Counted from the stretch's first letter, positions 29,260 to 44,000 are shown. The stretch is 64,000 nucleotides of DNA from Xestospongia bergquistia (GCA_963965975.1 OZ014417.1:4693821-4757820); one strand, 5' to 3'. Made by a program: numbers and translations. Notes: generated by a model not told the origin, from the letters alone.

Positions 29260-32200
29260 AGAGATGTTTATAAAGTAAACTGATCAGTCTAAAGGAATTT
29301 ATGGCACTAACTAAATAAACAACTATTAACAGTTTAGTAGGTTAGTTTGCATTAACGCTCTAAAGTCTTTAAGTTAAAGACTTTAGAAGGTTTAGACTAT
29401 TGAGAGAAGTTTATAATGTAAACTGCTCTGTCTAAAGGACTTTATAGCACTAACTAAATAAACAGCTATTAACAGTTTAGTAAGTTAGTTTGCATTAACG
29501 CTCTAAATTCTTTAAGTTAAAGACTTTAGAAGGTTTCGACTATTGAGAGACGTTTATAAAGTAAACTGCTCAGTCTAAAGGACTTTTTGGCACTAACTAA
29601 ATAAACAGCGATTAACAGTTTAGTAAGTTAGTTTGCGTTAACGCTCTAAAGTCTTTAAGTTAAAGACTTTAGAAGGTTTACATTAATGAGAGAAGTATAT
29701 AAAATAAACTGCTCAGTTTAAAGGACTTTATGACACTAACTAAATAAACAGCTATTAACAGTTTAGTAAGTTAGTTTGCAATAACGCTCTAAAGACTTTA
29801 GGTGAAAAACTCTAAAAGGTTTAGAATATTGAGAGATTTTTATAAAGTAAACTGCTCATTCTCTAGGACTTTATGGGACTAACTAAATAAATAGCTATTA
29901 ACAGTTTTGTAAGTTAGTTTGCATTAACGCTATAAAGTCTTTAAGTTAAAGACTTTAGAATGTTTAGACTATTGAGAGAAGTTTATAAAGTAAATTGCTC
30001 AGTCTAAAGGTCTTTGTGGCACTAACTAATGAAGTAGCTATTAACAGATTAGTAAGTTAGTTTGCATTAACGCTGTAAAGTCTTTAAGTTAAAGACTTTA
30101 GAAGGTTTAGACTATTGAGAGATGTTTATAAAGTAAACTGATCAGTCTAAAGGACTTTATGGCACTAACTAAATAAACAACTATTAACAGTTTAGTAGGT
30201 TAGTTTGCATTAACGATCTAAAGTCTTTAAGTTAAATACTTTAGAAGGTTTAGATATTTGAGAGAAGTTTATAATGTAAACTGCTCTGTCTAAAGGACTT
30301 TATAGCACTAACTAAATAAACAGCTATTAACAGTTTAGTAAGTTAGTTTGCATTAACGCTCTAAAGTCTTTAAGTTAAAGACTTTAGAAGGTTTCGACTA
30401 TTGAGAGACGTTTATAAAGTAAACTGCTCAGTCTAAAGGACTTTATGGCACTAACTAAATAAACAGCTATTAACAGTTTAGTAAGTTAGTTTGCGTTAAC
30501 GCTCTAAAGTCTTTAAGTTAAAGACTTTAGAAGGTTTACACTAATGAGAGAAGTATATAAAATAAACTGCTCAGTTTAAAGGACTTTATGACACTAACTA
30601 AATAAAGACTATTAACAGTTTAGTAAGTTAGTTTGCAATAACGCTCTAAAGTCTTTAAGTGAAAAACTCTAAAAGGTTTAGAATATTGAGAGATTTTTAT
30701 AAAGTAAACTGCTCATTCTCTAGGACTTTATGGCACTAACTAAATAAATAGCTATTAACAGTTTAGTAAGTTAGTTTGCATTAACGCTATAAAGTCTTTA
30801 AGTTAAAGACTTTAGGAGGTTTAGACTATTGAGAGAAGTTTATAAAGTAAATTGCTCAGTCTAAAGGTCTTTGTGGCACTAACTAATGAAGTAGCTATTA
30901 ACAGATTAGTAAGTTAGTTTGCATTAACGCTCTAAAGTCTTTAAGTTAAAGACCTTAGAAAGTTTAGACTATTGAGAGAAGTTTATAAAGTAAACTGCTC
31001 AGTCTAAAGGACTTTATGGCACTAACTAAATGAACAGCTATTAACAGTTTAGTAAGTTAGTTTGCATTAACGTTCTAAAGTCTTTAAGTTAAAGACTTTA
31101 GAAGGTTTAGACTTTTGAGAGAAGTTTATAAAGTAAACTCCTCAGTCTAGAGGACTTTATGGCACTAACTAAATAAAAAGCTATTAACCGTTTAGTAAGT
31201 TAGTTTGCATTAACACTCTAAAGTCTTTAAGTTAAAGACTTTAGAAGGTTTAGACTATTGAGAGAAGGTTATAAAATAAACTGCTCAGTCTAAAGGACTT
31301 TATGGCACTAACTAAATAATCAGCTATTAACAGTTTAATAAGTTTGTTTGCATTAACGATCTCAAGTCTTTAATTTAAAGACTTTAGTAGGTTTAGACTA
31401 TTGACACAAGATTCTAAAGTAAACTGCTCAGTCTGAAGGACTTTATGGCACTAACTAAATAAACAGCTATTAACAGTTTAGTAAGTTAGTTTGCATTAAC
31501 GCTCTAAAGTCTTTAAGTTAAAGACTTTAGAAGGTTTCGACTATTGAGAGAAGTTTATAAAAGAAACTGCTCAGTTTAAGGAGTTTATGGCACTAACTAA
31601 ATAAACAGCTATTAACAGTTTAGTAAGTTAGTTTGCATTAACGCTCTAAAGTCTTTAAGTTAAAGACTTTTGAAGCTTTCGACTATTGAAAGAAGTTTAT
31701 AAAAGAAACTGCTCAGTCTAAAGGACTTTATGGCACTAACTAAATAAACAGCTATTAACAGTTTAGTAAGTTAGTTTGCATTAACTCTCTAAAGTCTTTA
31801 AGTTAAAAACTTTAGAAGGTTTAGAATATTGAGAGATTTTTATAAAATAAACTGCTCAGTTTAAAGGACTTTATGACACTAACTAAATAAACAGCTATTA
31901 ACAGTTTAGTAAGTTAGTTTGCAATAACGCTCTAAAGTCTTTAAGTGAAAAACTCTAAAAGGTTTAGAATATTGAGAGATTTTTATAAAGTAAACTGCTC
32001 ATTCTCTAGGACTTTATGGCACTAACTAAATAAATAGCTATTAACAGTTTAGTAAGTTAGTTTGCATTAACGCTATAGAGTCTTTAAGTTAAAGACTTTA
32101 GGAGGTTTAGACTATTGAGAGAAGTTTATAAAGTAAATTGCTCAGTCTAAAGGTCTTTGTGGCACTAACTAATGAAGTAGCTATTAACAGATTAGTAAGT

Positions 32201-33120
32201 TAGTTTGCATTAACGCTCTAAAGTCTTTAAGTTAAAGACCTTAGAAAGTTTAGACTATTGAGAGAAGTTTATAAAGTAAACTGCTCAGTCTAAAGGACTT
32301 TATGGCACTAACTAAATGAACAGCTATTAACAGTTTAGTAAGTTAGTTTGCATTAACGTTCTAAAGTCTTTAAGTTAAAGACTTTAGAAGGTTTAGACTT
32401 TTGAGAGAAGTTTATAAAGTAAACTCCTCAGTCTAGAGGACTTTATGGCACTAACTAAATAAAAAGCTATTAACCGTTTAGTAAGTTAGTTTGCATTAAC
32501 ACTCTAAAGTCTTTAAGTTAAAGACTTTAGAAGGTTTAGACTATTGAGAGAAGGTTATAAAATAAACTGCTCAGTCTAAAGGACTTTATGACACTAACTA
32601 AATAATCAGATATTAACAGTTTAATAAGTTTGTTTGCATTAACGCTCTCAAGTCTTTAATTTAAAGACTTTAGTAGGTTTAGACTATTGACACAAGATTC
32701 TAAAGTAAACTGCTCAGTCTGAAGGACTTTATGGCACTAACTAAATAAACAGCTATTAACAGTTTAGTAAGTTAGTTTGCATTAACGCTCTAAAGTCTTT
32801 AAGTTAAAGACTTTAGAAGGTTTCGACTATTGAGAGAAGTTTATAAAAGAAACTGCTCAGTTTAAGGACTTTATGGCACTAACTAAATAAACAGCTATTA
32901 ACAGTTAGTAAGTTAGTTTGCATTAACGCTCTAAAGTCTTTAAGTTAAAGACTTTAGAAGCTTTCGAATATTGAGAGAAGTTTATAAAAGAAACTGCTCA
33001 GTCTAAAGGACTTTATGGCACTAACTAAATAAACAGCTATTAACAGTTTAGTAAGTTAGTTTGCATTAACTCTCTAAAGTCTTTAAGTTAAAAACTTTAG
33101 AAGGTTTAGAATATTGAGAG
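29260..33120 (+). repeat. Six- and nine-unit higher-order repeats
   Basis: The variant TCTTTGTGGCACTAACTAAT with GAAGTAGCTATTAACAGATT occurs at 30011, 30868 and 32154, steps of 857 and 1286 bp (6 and 9 monomers, one base short each). A marker GTCTAGAGGACTTTATGG with AAAAAGCTATTAACCG repeats at 31141 and 32427, again 1286 bp apart. The outer limits are approximate. Confidence 0.72.
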
Positions 33121-33880
33121 ATTTTTATAAAGTAAACTGCTCATTCTATAGGACTTTATGGCACTAACTAAATAAACAGCTATTAACAGTTTAGTAAGTT
33201 AGTTTGCATTAACGCTCTAAAGTCTTTAAGTTAAAGACTTTAGAAGGTTTAGACTATTGAAAAAGTTTATAAAGTAAACTGCTCAGTCTAAAGGTCTTTA
33301 TGGCACTAACTAAAGAAGTAGCTATTAACAGTTTAGTAAGTTAGTTTGCATTAACGCTCTAAAGTTTTTAATTTAAAGACTTTAGAAAGTTTAGACTATT
33401 GAGCGAAGTTTATAAAGTAAACTGCTCAGTCTAAAGGACTTTATGGCACTAACTAAATAAACAACTATTAACGGTTTAGTAAGTTAGTTTGCATTAACTC
33501 TCTAAAGTCTTTAAGTTAAAGACTTTAGAAGGTTTAGACTTTTGAGAGAAGTTTATAAAGTAAACTGCTCAGTCTAAAGGACTTTATGGCACGAACTAAA
33601 TAAACAGCTATTAACAGTTTAGTAAGTTAGTTTGCATTAACGCAATAAAGTCTTTAAGTTAAAGACTTTACAAGGTTTAGACTATTGAGAGTAGTTTATA
33701 AAATAAACTGCTCAGTCTAAAGGACTTTATGGCACTAACTAAATAAACAGCTATTTACAGTTTAGCCGGTTTGTTTGCATTAACGCTCTAAAGTCTTTAA
33801 GTTAAAGACTATAGTAGGTTTAGACTATTGAAACAAGTTTATAAAGTAAACTGTTCAGTCTAAAGGACTTTATGGCACTA

Positions 33881-36592
33881 ACTAAATACAGCTATTAACA
33901 GTTTAGTAAGTTAGTTTGCATTAACGCTCTAAAGTCTTTAAGTTAAAGACTTTAGAAGGTTTAGACTATTGAGAGAAGTTTATAAAGTAAATTGCTCAGT
34001 CTAAAGGACTTTACGGCATTAACTAAATAAACAGCTATTAACTGTTTAGTAAGTTAGTTTGCATTAACGCTCTAAAGTCTTTAAGTTAAAGACTTTAGAA
34101 AGTTTAGACTATTGAGAGAAGTTTATAAAGTAAACTACTCAGTCTAAAGGACTTTTTGGCACTAACTAAATAAACAGCTATTAACAGTTTAGTAAGTTAT
34201 TTTGCGTTAACGCTCTAAAGTCTTTAAGTGAAAGACTTTAGAAGGTTTACACTAATGAGAGAAGTATATAAAATAAACTGCTCAGTTTAATGGACTTTAT
34301 GACACTAACTAAATAAACAGCTATTAATAGTTTAGTAAGTTAGCTTGCAATAACGCTCTAAAGTCTTTAAGTGAAAAACTCTAAAATGTTTAGAATATTG
34401 AGAGATTCTTATAAAGTAAACTGCTCATTCTCTAGGACTTTATGGCTCTAACTAAATAAATAGCTATTAACAGTTTAGTAAGTTAGTTTGCATTAACGCT
34501 CTAAAGTCTTTAAGTTAAAGACTTTAGAAGGTTTAGACTATTGAGAGAAGTTTATAAAGTAAATTGCTCAGTCTAAAGGACTTTATGGCACTGACTAAAT
34601 GAACAGCTATTAACAGTTTAGTAAGTTAGTTTGCATTAACGCTCTAAAGTCTTTAAGTTAAAGACTTTAGAAGGTTTAGACTATTGAGAGAAGTTTATAA
34701 AGTAAACTGTTCAGTCTAGAGGACTTTATGGCGCTAACTAAATAAACAGCTATTAACCGTTTAGTAAGTTAGTTTGCATTAACACTCTAAAGTCTTTAAG
34801 TTAAAGACTTTAGAAGGTTTAGACTATTGAGAGAAGGTTATAAAATAAACTGCTCAGTCTGAAGGACTTTATGGCACTAACTAAATAATCAGCTATTAAC
34901 AGTTTAGTAAGTTTGTTTGCATTAACGCTCTAAAGTCTTTAAGTTAAAGACTTTAGTAGGTCTAGACTATTGACACAAGATTATAAAGTAAACTGCTCAG
35001 TCTGAAGGACTTTATGGCACTAACTAAATAAAAAGCTATTAACAGTTTAGTAAGTTAGTTTGCATTAATGCTCTAAAGTCTTTAAGTTAAAGACTTTAGA
35101 AGGTTTCGACTATTGAGAGAAGTTTATAAAAGAAACTGCTCAGTTTTAGGACTTTATGGCACAAACTAAAGAAACAGCTATTAACAGTTTAGTAAGTTTT
35201 TTTGCATTAACGCTCTAAAGTCTTTAAGTTAAAGACTTTAGTAAGTTTAGACTATTGACACAAGTTTATAAAGTAAAATGTTCCGTCTAAAGGACTTCAT
35301 GGCACTAACTAAATAAACAGCTATTAACAGTTTAGTAAGTTAGTTTGCATTAACGCTCTAAAGTCTTTAAGTTAAAAACTTTAGAGGGTTTAGAATATTG
35401 AGAGATTTTTATAAAGTAAACTGCTCATTCTATAGGACTTTAAGGCACTAACTAAATAAACAGCTATTAACAGTTTAGTAAGTTAGTTTGCATTAACGCT
35501 CAGAAGTCTTTAAGTTAAAGACTTTAGAAGGTTTAGACTATTGAGAGAAGTTTATAAAGTAAACTGCTCAGTCTAAAGGTCTTTATGGCACTAACTAAAG
35601 AAGTAGCCATTAACAGTTTAGTAAGTTAGTTTGCATTAACGCTCTAAAGTTTTTAAGTTAAAGACTTTAGAAAGTTTAGACTATTGAGAGATGTTTATAA
35701 AGTAAACTGCTCAGTCTAGAGGACTTTATGGCACTAACTAAATAAACAACTATTAACAGTTTAGTAAGTTAGTTTGCATTAACGCTCTAAAGTCTTTAAG
35801 TTAAAGACTTTAGAAGGTTTAGACTTTTCAGAGAAGTTTATAAAGTAAACTGCTCAGCCTAAAGGACTTTATGGCACGAACTAAATAAACGGCTATTAAC
35901 AGTTTAGTAAGTTAGTTTGCATTAACGCACTAAAGTCTTTAAGTTAAAGACTTTAGAAGGTTTAGACTATTGAGAGAACTTTATAAAGTAAACTGCTCAG
36001 TCTAAAGGACTTTATGGCACTAACTAAATAAACAGCTATTAACAGTTTAGCCAGTGTGTTTGCATTAACGCTCTAAAGTCTTTAAGTTAAAGACTTTAGT
36101 AGGTTTAGACTATTGAAACAAGTTTATAAAGTAAACTGTTCAGTCTAAAGGACTTAAAGGCAATAACTAAATACAGCTATTAACAGTTTAGTAAGTTAGT
36201 TTGCATTAACGCTCTAAAGTCTTTAAGTTAAAGATTTTAGAAGGTTTAGACTATTGAGAGAAGTTTATAAAGTAAACTGCTCAGTCTAAAGGACTTTACG
36301 GGACAAACTAAATAAACAGCTATTGACAGTTTAGTAAGTTTGTTTGCATTAACGCTCTAAAGTCTTTAAGTTAAAGACTTTAGAAAGTTTAGACTATTGA
36401 GAGAAGTTTATAAAGTAAACTGCTCAGTCTAAAAAACTCTATGGCACTAACTGAATAAAGAGCTATTAACAGTTTAGGAAGTTAGTTTGCATTAACGCTC
36501 TAAAGTCTTTAAGTTAAAGACTTTAGAAGGTTTAGACTATTGAGAGAAGTTTATAAAGTAAACTGCTCAGTCTAAAGGACTTTATGGCACTA
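33881..36592 (+). repeat. 19-unit higher-order repeat, copy 1
   Basis: This 2712-bp block is followed directly by a second copy with the same order of private variants. ACTAAATACAGCTATT is at 33881 and 36593, CTCAGTTTAATGGAC at 34281 and 36993, and CTGAATAAAGAGCTA at 36451 and 39163, all exactly 2712 bp apart. That is 19 monomers with a net loss of 5 bp. By eye the copies differ at only scattered positions, so the duplication looks recent. Confidence 0.85.
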
Positions 36593-39304
36593 ACTAAATA
36601 CAGCTATTAACAGTTTAGTAAGTTAGTTTGCATTAACGCTCTAAAGTCTTTAAGTTAAAGACTTTAGAAGGTTTAGACTATTGAGAGAAGTTTATAAAGT
36701 AAATTGCTCAGTCTAAAGGACTTTACGGCATTAACTAAATAAACAGCTATTAACTGTTTAGTAAGTTAGTTTGCATTAACGCTCTAAAGTCTTTAAGTTA
36801 AAGACTTTAGAAAGTTTAGACTATTGAGAGAAGTTTATAAAGTAAACTACTCAGTCTAAAGGACTTTTTGGCACTAACTAAATAAACAGCTATTAACAGT
36901 TTATTAAGTTATTTTGCGTTAACGCTCTAAAGTCTTTAAGTGAAAGACTTTAGAAGGTTTACACTAATGAGAGAAGTATATAAAATAAACTGCTCAGTTT
37001 AATGGACTTTATGACACTAACTAAATAAACAGCTATTAATAGTTTAGTAGGTTAGCTTGCAATAACGCTCTAAAGTCTTTAAGTGAAAAACTCTAAAATG
37101 TTTAGAATATTGAGAGATTCTTATAAAGTAAACTGCTCATTCTCTAGGACTTTATGGCTCTAACTAAATAAATAGCTATTAACAGTTTAGTAAGTTAGTT
37201 TGCATTAACGCTCTAAAGTCTTTAAGTTAAAGACTTTAGATGGTTTAGACTATTGAGAGAAGTTTATAAAGTAAATTGCTCAGTCTAAAGGACTTTATGG
37301 CACTGACTAAATGAACAGCTATTAACAGTTTAGTAAGTTAGTTTGCATTAACGCTCTAAAGTCTTTAAGTTAAAGACTTTAGAAGGTTTAGACTATTGAG
37401 AGAAGTTTATAAAGTAAACTGCTCAGTCTAGAGGACTTTATGGCGCTAACTAAATAAACAGCTATTAACCGTTTAGTAAGTTAGTTTGCATTAACACTCT
37501 AAAGTCTTTAAGTTAAAGACTTTAGAAGGTTTAGACTATTGAGAGAAGGTTATAAAATAAACTGCTCAGTCTGAAGGACTTTATGGCACTAACTAAATAA
37601 TCAGCTATTAACAGTTTAGTAAGTTTGTTTGCATTAACGCTCTAAAGTCTTTAAGTTAAAGACTTTAGTAGGTCTAGACTATTGACACAAGATTATAAAG
37701 TAAACTGCTCAGTCTGAAGGACTTTATGGCACTAACTAAATAAAAAGCTATTAACAGTTTAGTAAGTTAGTTTGCATTAATGCTCTAAAGTCTTTAAGTT
37801 AAAGACTTTAGAAGGTTTCGACTATTGAGAGAAGTTTATAAAAGAAACTGCTCAGTTTTAGGACTTTATGGCACAAACTAAAGAAACAGCTATTAACAGT
37901 TTAGTAAGTTTTTTTGCATTAACGCTCTAAAGTCTTTAAGTTAAAGACTTTAGTAAGTTTAGACTATTGACACAAGTTTATAAAGTAAAATGTTCCGTCT
38001 AAAGGACTTCATGGCACTAACTAAATAAACAGCTATTAACAGTTTAGTAAGTTAGTTTGCATTAACGCTCTAAAGTCTTTAAGTTAAAAACTTTAGAGGG
38101 TTTAGAATATTGAGAGATTTTTATAAAGTAAACTGCTCATTCTATAGGACTTTAAGGCACTAACTAAATAAACAGCTATTAACAGTTTAGTAAGTTAGTT
38201 TGCATTAACGCTCAGAAGTCTTTAAGTTAAAGACTTTAGAAGGTTTAGACTATTGAGAGAAGTTTATAAAGTAAACTGCTCAGTCTAAAGGTCTTTATGG
38301 CACTAACTAAAGAAGTAGCCATTAACAGTTTAGTAAGTTAGTTTGCATTAACGCTCTAAAGTTTTTAAGTTAAAGACTTTAGAAAGTTTAGACTATTGAG
38401 AGATGTTTATAAAGTAAACTGCTCAGTCTAGAGGACTTTATGGCACTAACTAAATAAACAACTATTAACAGTTTAGTAAGTTAGTTTGCATTAACGCTCT
38501 AAAGTCTTTAAGTTAAAGACTTTAGAAGGTTTAGACTTTTCAGAGAAGTTTATAAAGTAAACTGCTCAGCCTAAAGGACTTTATGGCACGAACTAAATAA
38601 ACGGCTATTAACAGTTTAGTAAGTTAGTTTGCATTAACGCACTAAAGTCTTTAAGTTAAAGACTTTAGAAGGTTTAGACTATTGAGAGAACTTTATAAAG
38701 TAAACTGCTCAGTCTAAAGGACTTTATGGCACTAACTAAATAAACAGCTATTAACAGTTTAGCCAGTGTGTTTGCATTAACGCTCTAAAGTCTTTAAGTT
38801 AAAGACTTTAGTAGGTTTAGACTATTGAAACAAGTTTATAAAGTAAACTGTTCAGTCTAAAGGACTTAAAGGCAATAACTAAATACAGCTATTAACAGTT
38901 TAGTAAGTTAGTTTGCATTAACTCTCTAAAGTCTTCAAGTTAAAGATTTTAGAAGGTTTAGACTATTGAGAGAAGTTTATAAAGTAAACTGCTCAGTCTA
39001 AAGGACTTTACGGGACAAACTAAATAAACAGCTATTGACAGTTTAGTAAGTTTGTTTGCATTAACGCTCTAAAGTCTTTAAGTTAAAGACTTTAGAAAGT
39101 TTAGACTATTGAGAGAAGTTTATAAAGTAAACTGCTCAGTCTAAAAAACTCTATGGCACTAACTGAATAAAGAGCTAATAACAGTTTAGGAAGTTAGTTT
39201 GCATTAACGCTCTAAAGTCTTTAAGTTAAAGACTTTAGAAGGTTTAGACTATTGAGAGAAGTTTATAAAGTAAACTGCTCAGTCTAAAGGACTTTATGGC
39301 ACTA
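36593..39304 (+). repeat. 19-unit higher-order repeat, copy 2
   Basis: Tandem partner of the block at 33881-36592, offset 2712 bp throughout. The match stops at about 39305, where this copy reads ACTAAATAAACAG and the start of copy 1 reads ACTAAATACAG. Copy-specific changes are sparse (for example AGCTAATAACAG here versus AGCTATTAACAG in copy 1). Confidence 0.85.
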
Positions 39305-42300
39305 ACTAAATAAACAGCTATTAACAGTTTAGTAAGTTAGTTTGCATTAACGCTCTAAAGTCTTTAAGATAAAGACTTTAGAAGGTTTAGACTAATGAGA
39401 GATGTTTATAAAGTAAACTGCTCAGTCTAAAGGACTTTAAGGCACTAACTAAATAAACAACTATTAAGAGTTTATTAAGTTATTTTGCATTAACGCTCTA
39501 AAGTCTTTAAGTTAAAGACTTTAGAAGGTTTAGACTATTGAGAGAAGTTTATAAAGTAAACTGCTCAGTCTAAAGGACTTTACGGCACTAACTAAATAAA
39601 CAGCTATTAACAGTTTAGTAATTTATTTTGCATTAACGCTCTAAAGTCTTTAAGATAAAGACTTTAGAAGGTTTAGACTATTGAGAGAAGTTTATAAAGT
39701 AAACTGCTCAGTCTAGAGGACTTTATGGCACTAACTAAATAAACAGCTATTAACAGTTTAGTAAGTTAGTTTGCATTAACGCTCTAAAGTCTTTAAGTTA
39801 AAGACTTTAGAAGGTTTAGACTACTGAGGGAAGTTTATAAAGTAAACTGCTCAGTCTAGAGGACTTTACGGCACTAACTAAATAAACAGCTATTAACAGT
39901 TTAGTAAGTTAGTTTGCATTAACGGTCTAAAGTCTTTAAGTTAAAGACTTTAGAAGGTTTAGACTATTGAGAGAAGTTTATAAAGTAAACTGCTCAGTCT
40001 AGAGGACTTTACGGCACTAACTAAATAAACAGCTATTAAGAGTTTAGTAAGTTAGTTTGCATTAACGCTCTAAAGTCTTTAAGTTAAAGACTTTGGAAGG
40101 TTTAGACTATTGAGAGAAGTTTATAAAGTAAACTACTCAGTCTAAAGGACTTTAAGGCACTAACTAAATAAACAGCTATTAACAGTTTAGTAAGTTAGTT
40201 TGCATTAACGCTCTAAAGTCTTTAAGATAAAGACTCTAGAAGGTTTAGACTAATGGGAGAAGTTTATAAAGTAAACTGCTCAGTCTAAAGGACTTTAAGG
40301 CACTAACTAAATAAACAACTATTAACAGTTTAGTAAGTTTGTTTGCATTAACGCTCTAAAGTCTTTAAGTTAAAGACTTTAGAAGGTTTGGACTTTTGAG
40401 ACAAGGTTATAAAGTAAACTGCTCAGTTTAAAGGACTTTATGGCGCTAACTAAATAAACAGCTATTAACAGTTTAGTAATTTATTTTGCATTAACGCTCT
40501 AAAGTCTTTAAGATAAAGACTTTAGAAGGTTTAGACAAATGAGAGAAGTTTATAAAGTAAACTGCTCAGTCTAAAGGACTTTAAGGCACTAACTAAATAA
40601 ACAACTATTAACAGTTTAGTAAGTTAGTTTGCATTAACGCTCTAAAGTCTTTAAGTTAAAGACTTTAGAAGGTTTAGACTATTGAGAGAAGTTTATAAAG
40701 TAAACTGCTTAGTCTAAAGGACTTTATGGCACTAACTAAATAAACAGCTATTAACAGTTTAGTAAGTTAGTTTGCATTAACGCTCTAAAGTCTTTAAGAT
40801 AAAGACTTTAGAAGGTTTAGACTAATGAGAGAAGTTTATAAAGTAAACTGCTCAGTCTAAAGGACTTTACGGCACTAACTAAATAAACAACTATTAGCAG
40901 TTTAGTAAGTTAGTTTGCATTAATGCTCTAAAGTCTTTAAGTTAAAGACTTTAGAAGGTTTAGACTATTGAGAGAAGTTTATAAAGTAAACTGCTCAGTC
41001 TAAAGGATTTTATGGCACTAACGAAATAAACAGCTATTAACAGTTTAGTAATTTATTTTGCATTAACGCTCTAAAGTCTTTAAGATAAAGACTTTAGAAG
41101 GTTTAGACTATTGAGAGAAGTTTATAAAGTAAACTGCTCTGTCTAGAGGACTTTATGGCACTAACTAAATAAACAGCTATTAACAGTTTAGTAAGTTAGT
41201 TTGCATTAACACTCTAAAGTCTTTAAGTTAAAGACTTTAGAAGGTTTAGACTATTGAGAGAAGGTTATAAAATAAACTGCTCAGTCTAAAGGACTTTATG
41301 GCACTAACTAAATAAACAGCTATTAACAGTTTAGTAAGTTTGTTTGCATTAACGCTCTAAAGTCTTTAAGTTAAAGACTTTAGAAAGTTTAGACTATTGA
41401 GAGAAGTTTATAAAGTAAACTGCTCAGTCTAAAAAACTCTATGGCACTAACTAAATAAAGAGCTATTAACAGTTTAGGAAGTTAGTTTGCATTAACGCTC
41501 TAAAGTCTTTAAGTTAAAGACTTTAGAAGGTTTAGACTATTGAGAGAAGTTTATAAAGTAAACTGCTCAGTCTAAAGGACTTTATGGCTCTAACTAAATA
41601 AACAGCTATTAACAGTTTAGTAAGTTAGTTTGCATTAACGCTCTAAAGTCTTTAAGATAAAGACTTTAGAAGGTTTAGACTAATGAGAGATGTTTATAAA
41701 GTAAACTGCTCAGTCTAAAGGACTTTAAGGCACTAACTAAATAAACAACTATTAAGAGTTTAGTAAGTTATTTTGCATTAACGCTCTAAAGTCTTTAAGA
41801 TTAAGACTTTAGAAGGTTTAGACTATTGAGAGAAGTTTATAAAGTAAACTGCTCAGACTAAAGGACTTTATGGCACTAACTAAATAAACAGCTATTAACA
41901 GTTTAGTAAGTTAGTTTGCATTCACGCTCTAAAGTGTTTAAGATAAAGACTATAGAAGGTTTAGACTAATGAGACAAGTTTATAAAGTAAACTGCTCATT
42001 CTAAAGGACTTTAAGGCACTATCTAAATAAACAACTATTAACAGTTTAGTAAGTTAGTTTGCATTAACGCTCTAAAGTCTTTAAGTTAAAGACTTTAGAA
42101 TGTTTAGACTATTGACAGAATTTTATAAAGTAAACTGCTCAGCCTAAAGGACTTTATGGCACTAACTAAATAAACAGCTATTAACAGTTTAGTAATTTAT
42201 TTTGCATTAACGCTCTAAAGTCTTTAAGATAAAGACTTTAGAAGGTTTAGACTATTGAGAGAAGTTTATAAAGTAAACTGCTCAGTCTAGACGACTTTAT

Positions 42301-44000
42301 GGCACTAACTAAATAAACAGCTATTAACAGTTTAGTAAGTTAGTTTGCATTAACGCTCTAAAGTCTTTAAGTTAAAGACTTTAGAAGGTTTAGACTACTG
42401 AGGGAAGTTTATAAAGTAAACTGCCCAGTCTAGAGGACCTTACGGCACTAACTAAATAAACAGCTATTAACAGTTTAGTAAGTTAGTTTGCATTAACGGT
42501 CTAAAGTCTTTAAGTTAAAGACTTTAGAAGGTTTAGACTATTGAGAGAAGTATATAAAGTAAACTGCTCAGTCTAGAGGACTTTATGGCAGTAACTAAAT
42601 AAACAGCTATTAAGAGTTTAGTAAGTTAGTTTGCATTAACGCTCTAAAGTCTTTAAGTTAAAGACTTTGGAAGGTTTAGACTATTGAGAGAAGTTTATAA
42701 AGTAAACTGCTCAGTCTAAAGGACTTTAAGGCACTAACTAAATAAACAGCTATTAACAGTTTAGTAAGTTAGTTTGCATTAACGCTCTAAAGTCTTTAAG
42801 ATAAAGACTTTAGAAGGTTTAGACTAATGGGAGAAGTTTATAAAGTAAACTGCTCAGTCTAAAGTACTTTAAGGCACTAACTAAATAAACAACTATTACC
42901 AGTTTAGTAAGTTTGTTTGCATTAACGCTCTAAAGTCTTTAAGTTAAAGACTTTAGAAGGTTTGGACTTTTGAGACAAGTTTATAAAGTAAACTGCTCAG
43001 TCTAAAGGACTTTATGGCGCTAACTAAATAAACAGCTATTAACAGTTTAGTAATTTATTTTGCATTAACGCTCTAAAGTCTTTAAGATAAAGACTTTAGA
43101 AGGTTTAGACTAATGAGAGAAGTTTATAAAGTAAACTGCTCAGTCTAAAGGACTTTAAGGCACTATCTAAATAAACAACTATTAACAGTTTAGTAAGTTA
43201 GTTTGCATTAACGCTCTAAAGTCTTTAAGTTAAAGACTTTAGAAGGTTTAGACTATTGAGAGAAGTTTATAAAGTAAACTGCTCAGTCTAAAGGACTTTA
43301 TGGCACTAACTAAATAAACAGCTATTAACAGTTTAGTAAGTTAGTTTGCATTAACGCTCTAAAGTCTTTAAGATAAAGACTTTAGAAGGTTTAGACTAAT
43401 GAGAGAAGTTTATAAAGTAAACTGCTCAGTCTAAAGGACTTTAAGGCACTAACTAAATAAACAACTATTAACAGTTTAGTAAGTTAGTTTGCATTAATGC
43501 TCTAAAGTCTTTAAGTTAAAGACTTTAGAAGGTTTAGACTATTGAGAGAAGTTTATAAAGTAAACTGCTCAGTCTAAAGGACTTTATGGCACTAACTAAA
43601 TAAACAGCTATTAACAGTTTAGTAATTTATTTTGCATTAACGCTCTAAAGTCTTTAAGATAAAGACTTTAGAAGGTTTAGACTATTGAGAGAAGGTTATA
43701 AAATAAACTGCTCAGTCTAAAGGACTTTATGGCACTAACTAAATAATCAGCTATTAACAGTTTAGTAAGTTTGTTTGCATTAACGCTCTAAAGTCTTTAA
43801 GTTAAAGACTTTAGTAGGTTTAGACTATTGGCACAAGATTATAAAGTAAACTGCTCAGTCTTAGGGACTTTATGGCACTAACTAAATAAACAGCTATTAA
43901 CAGTTTAGTAAGTTAGTTTGCATTAACACTCTAAAGTCTTTAAGATAAAGACTTTAGAAGGTTTAGACTAATGAGAGAAGTTTATAAAGTAAACTGCTCA
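39305..44000 (+). repeat. 16- to 18-unit higher-order repeat, two copies
   Basis: CTCAGTCTAAAGGACTTTAA followed by CAACTATTAAGAG occurs at 39421 and 41709, 2288 bp apart (exactly 16 monomers). Further in, CTACTGAGGG (39821 and 42395) and GGACTTTTGAG (40390 and 42964) are 2574 bp apart (exactly 18 monomers). The second copy has therefore gained two monomers. This section is enriched in the variant AAGATAAAGAC and in TAATTTATTTTGC units. Confidence 0.75.
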
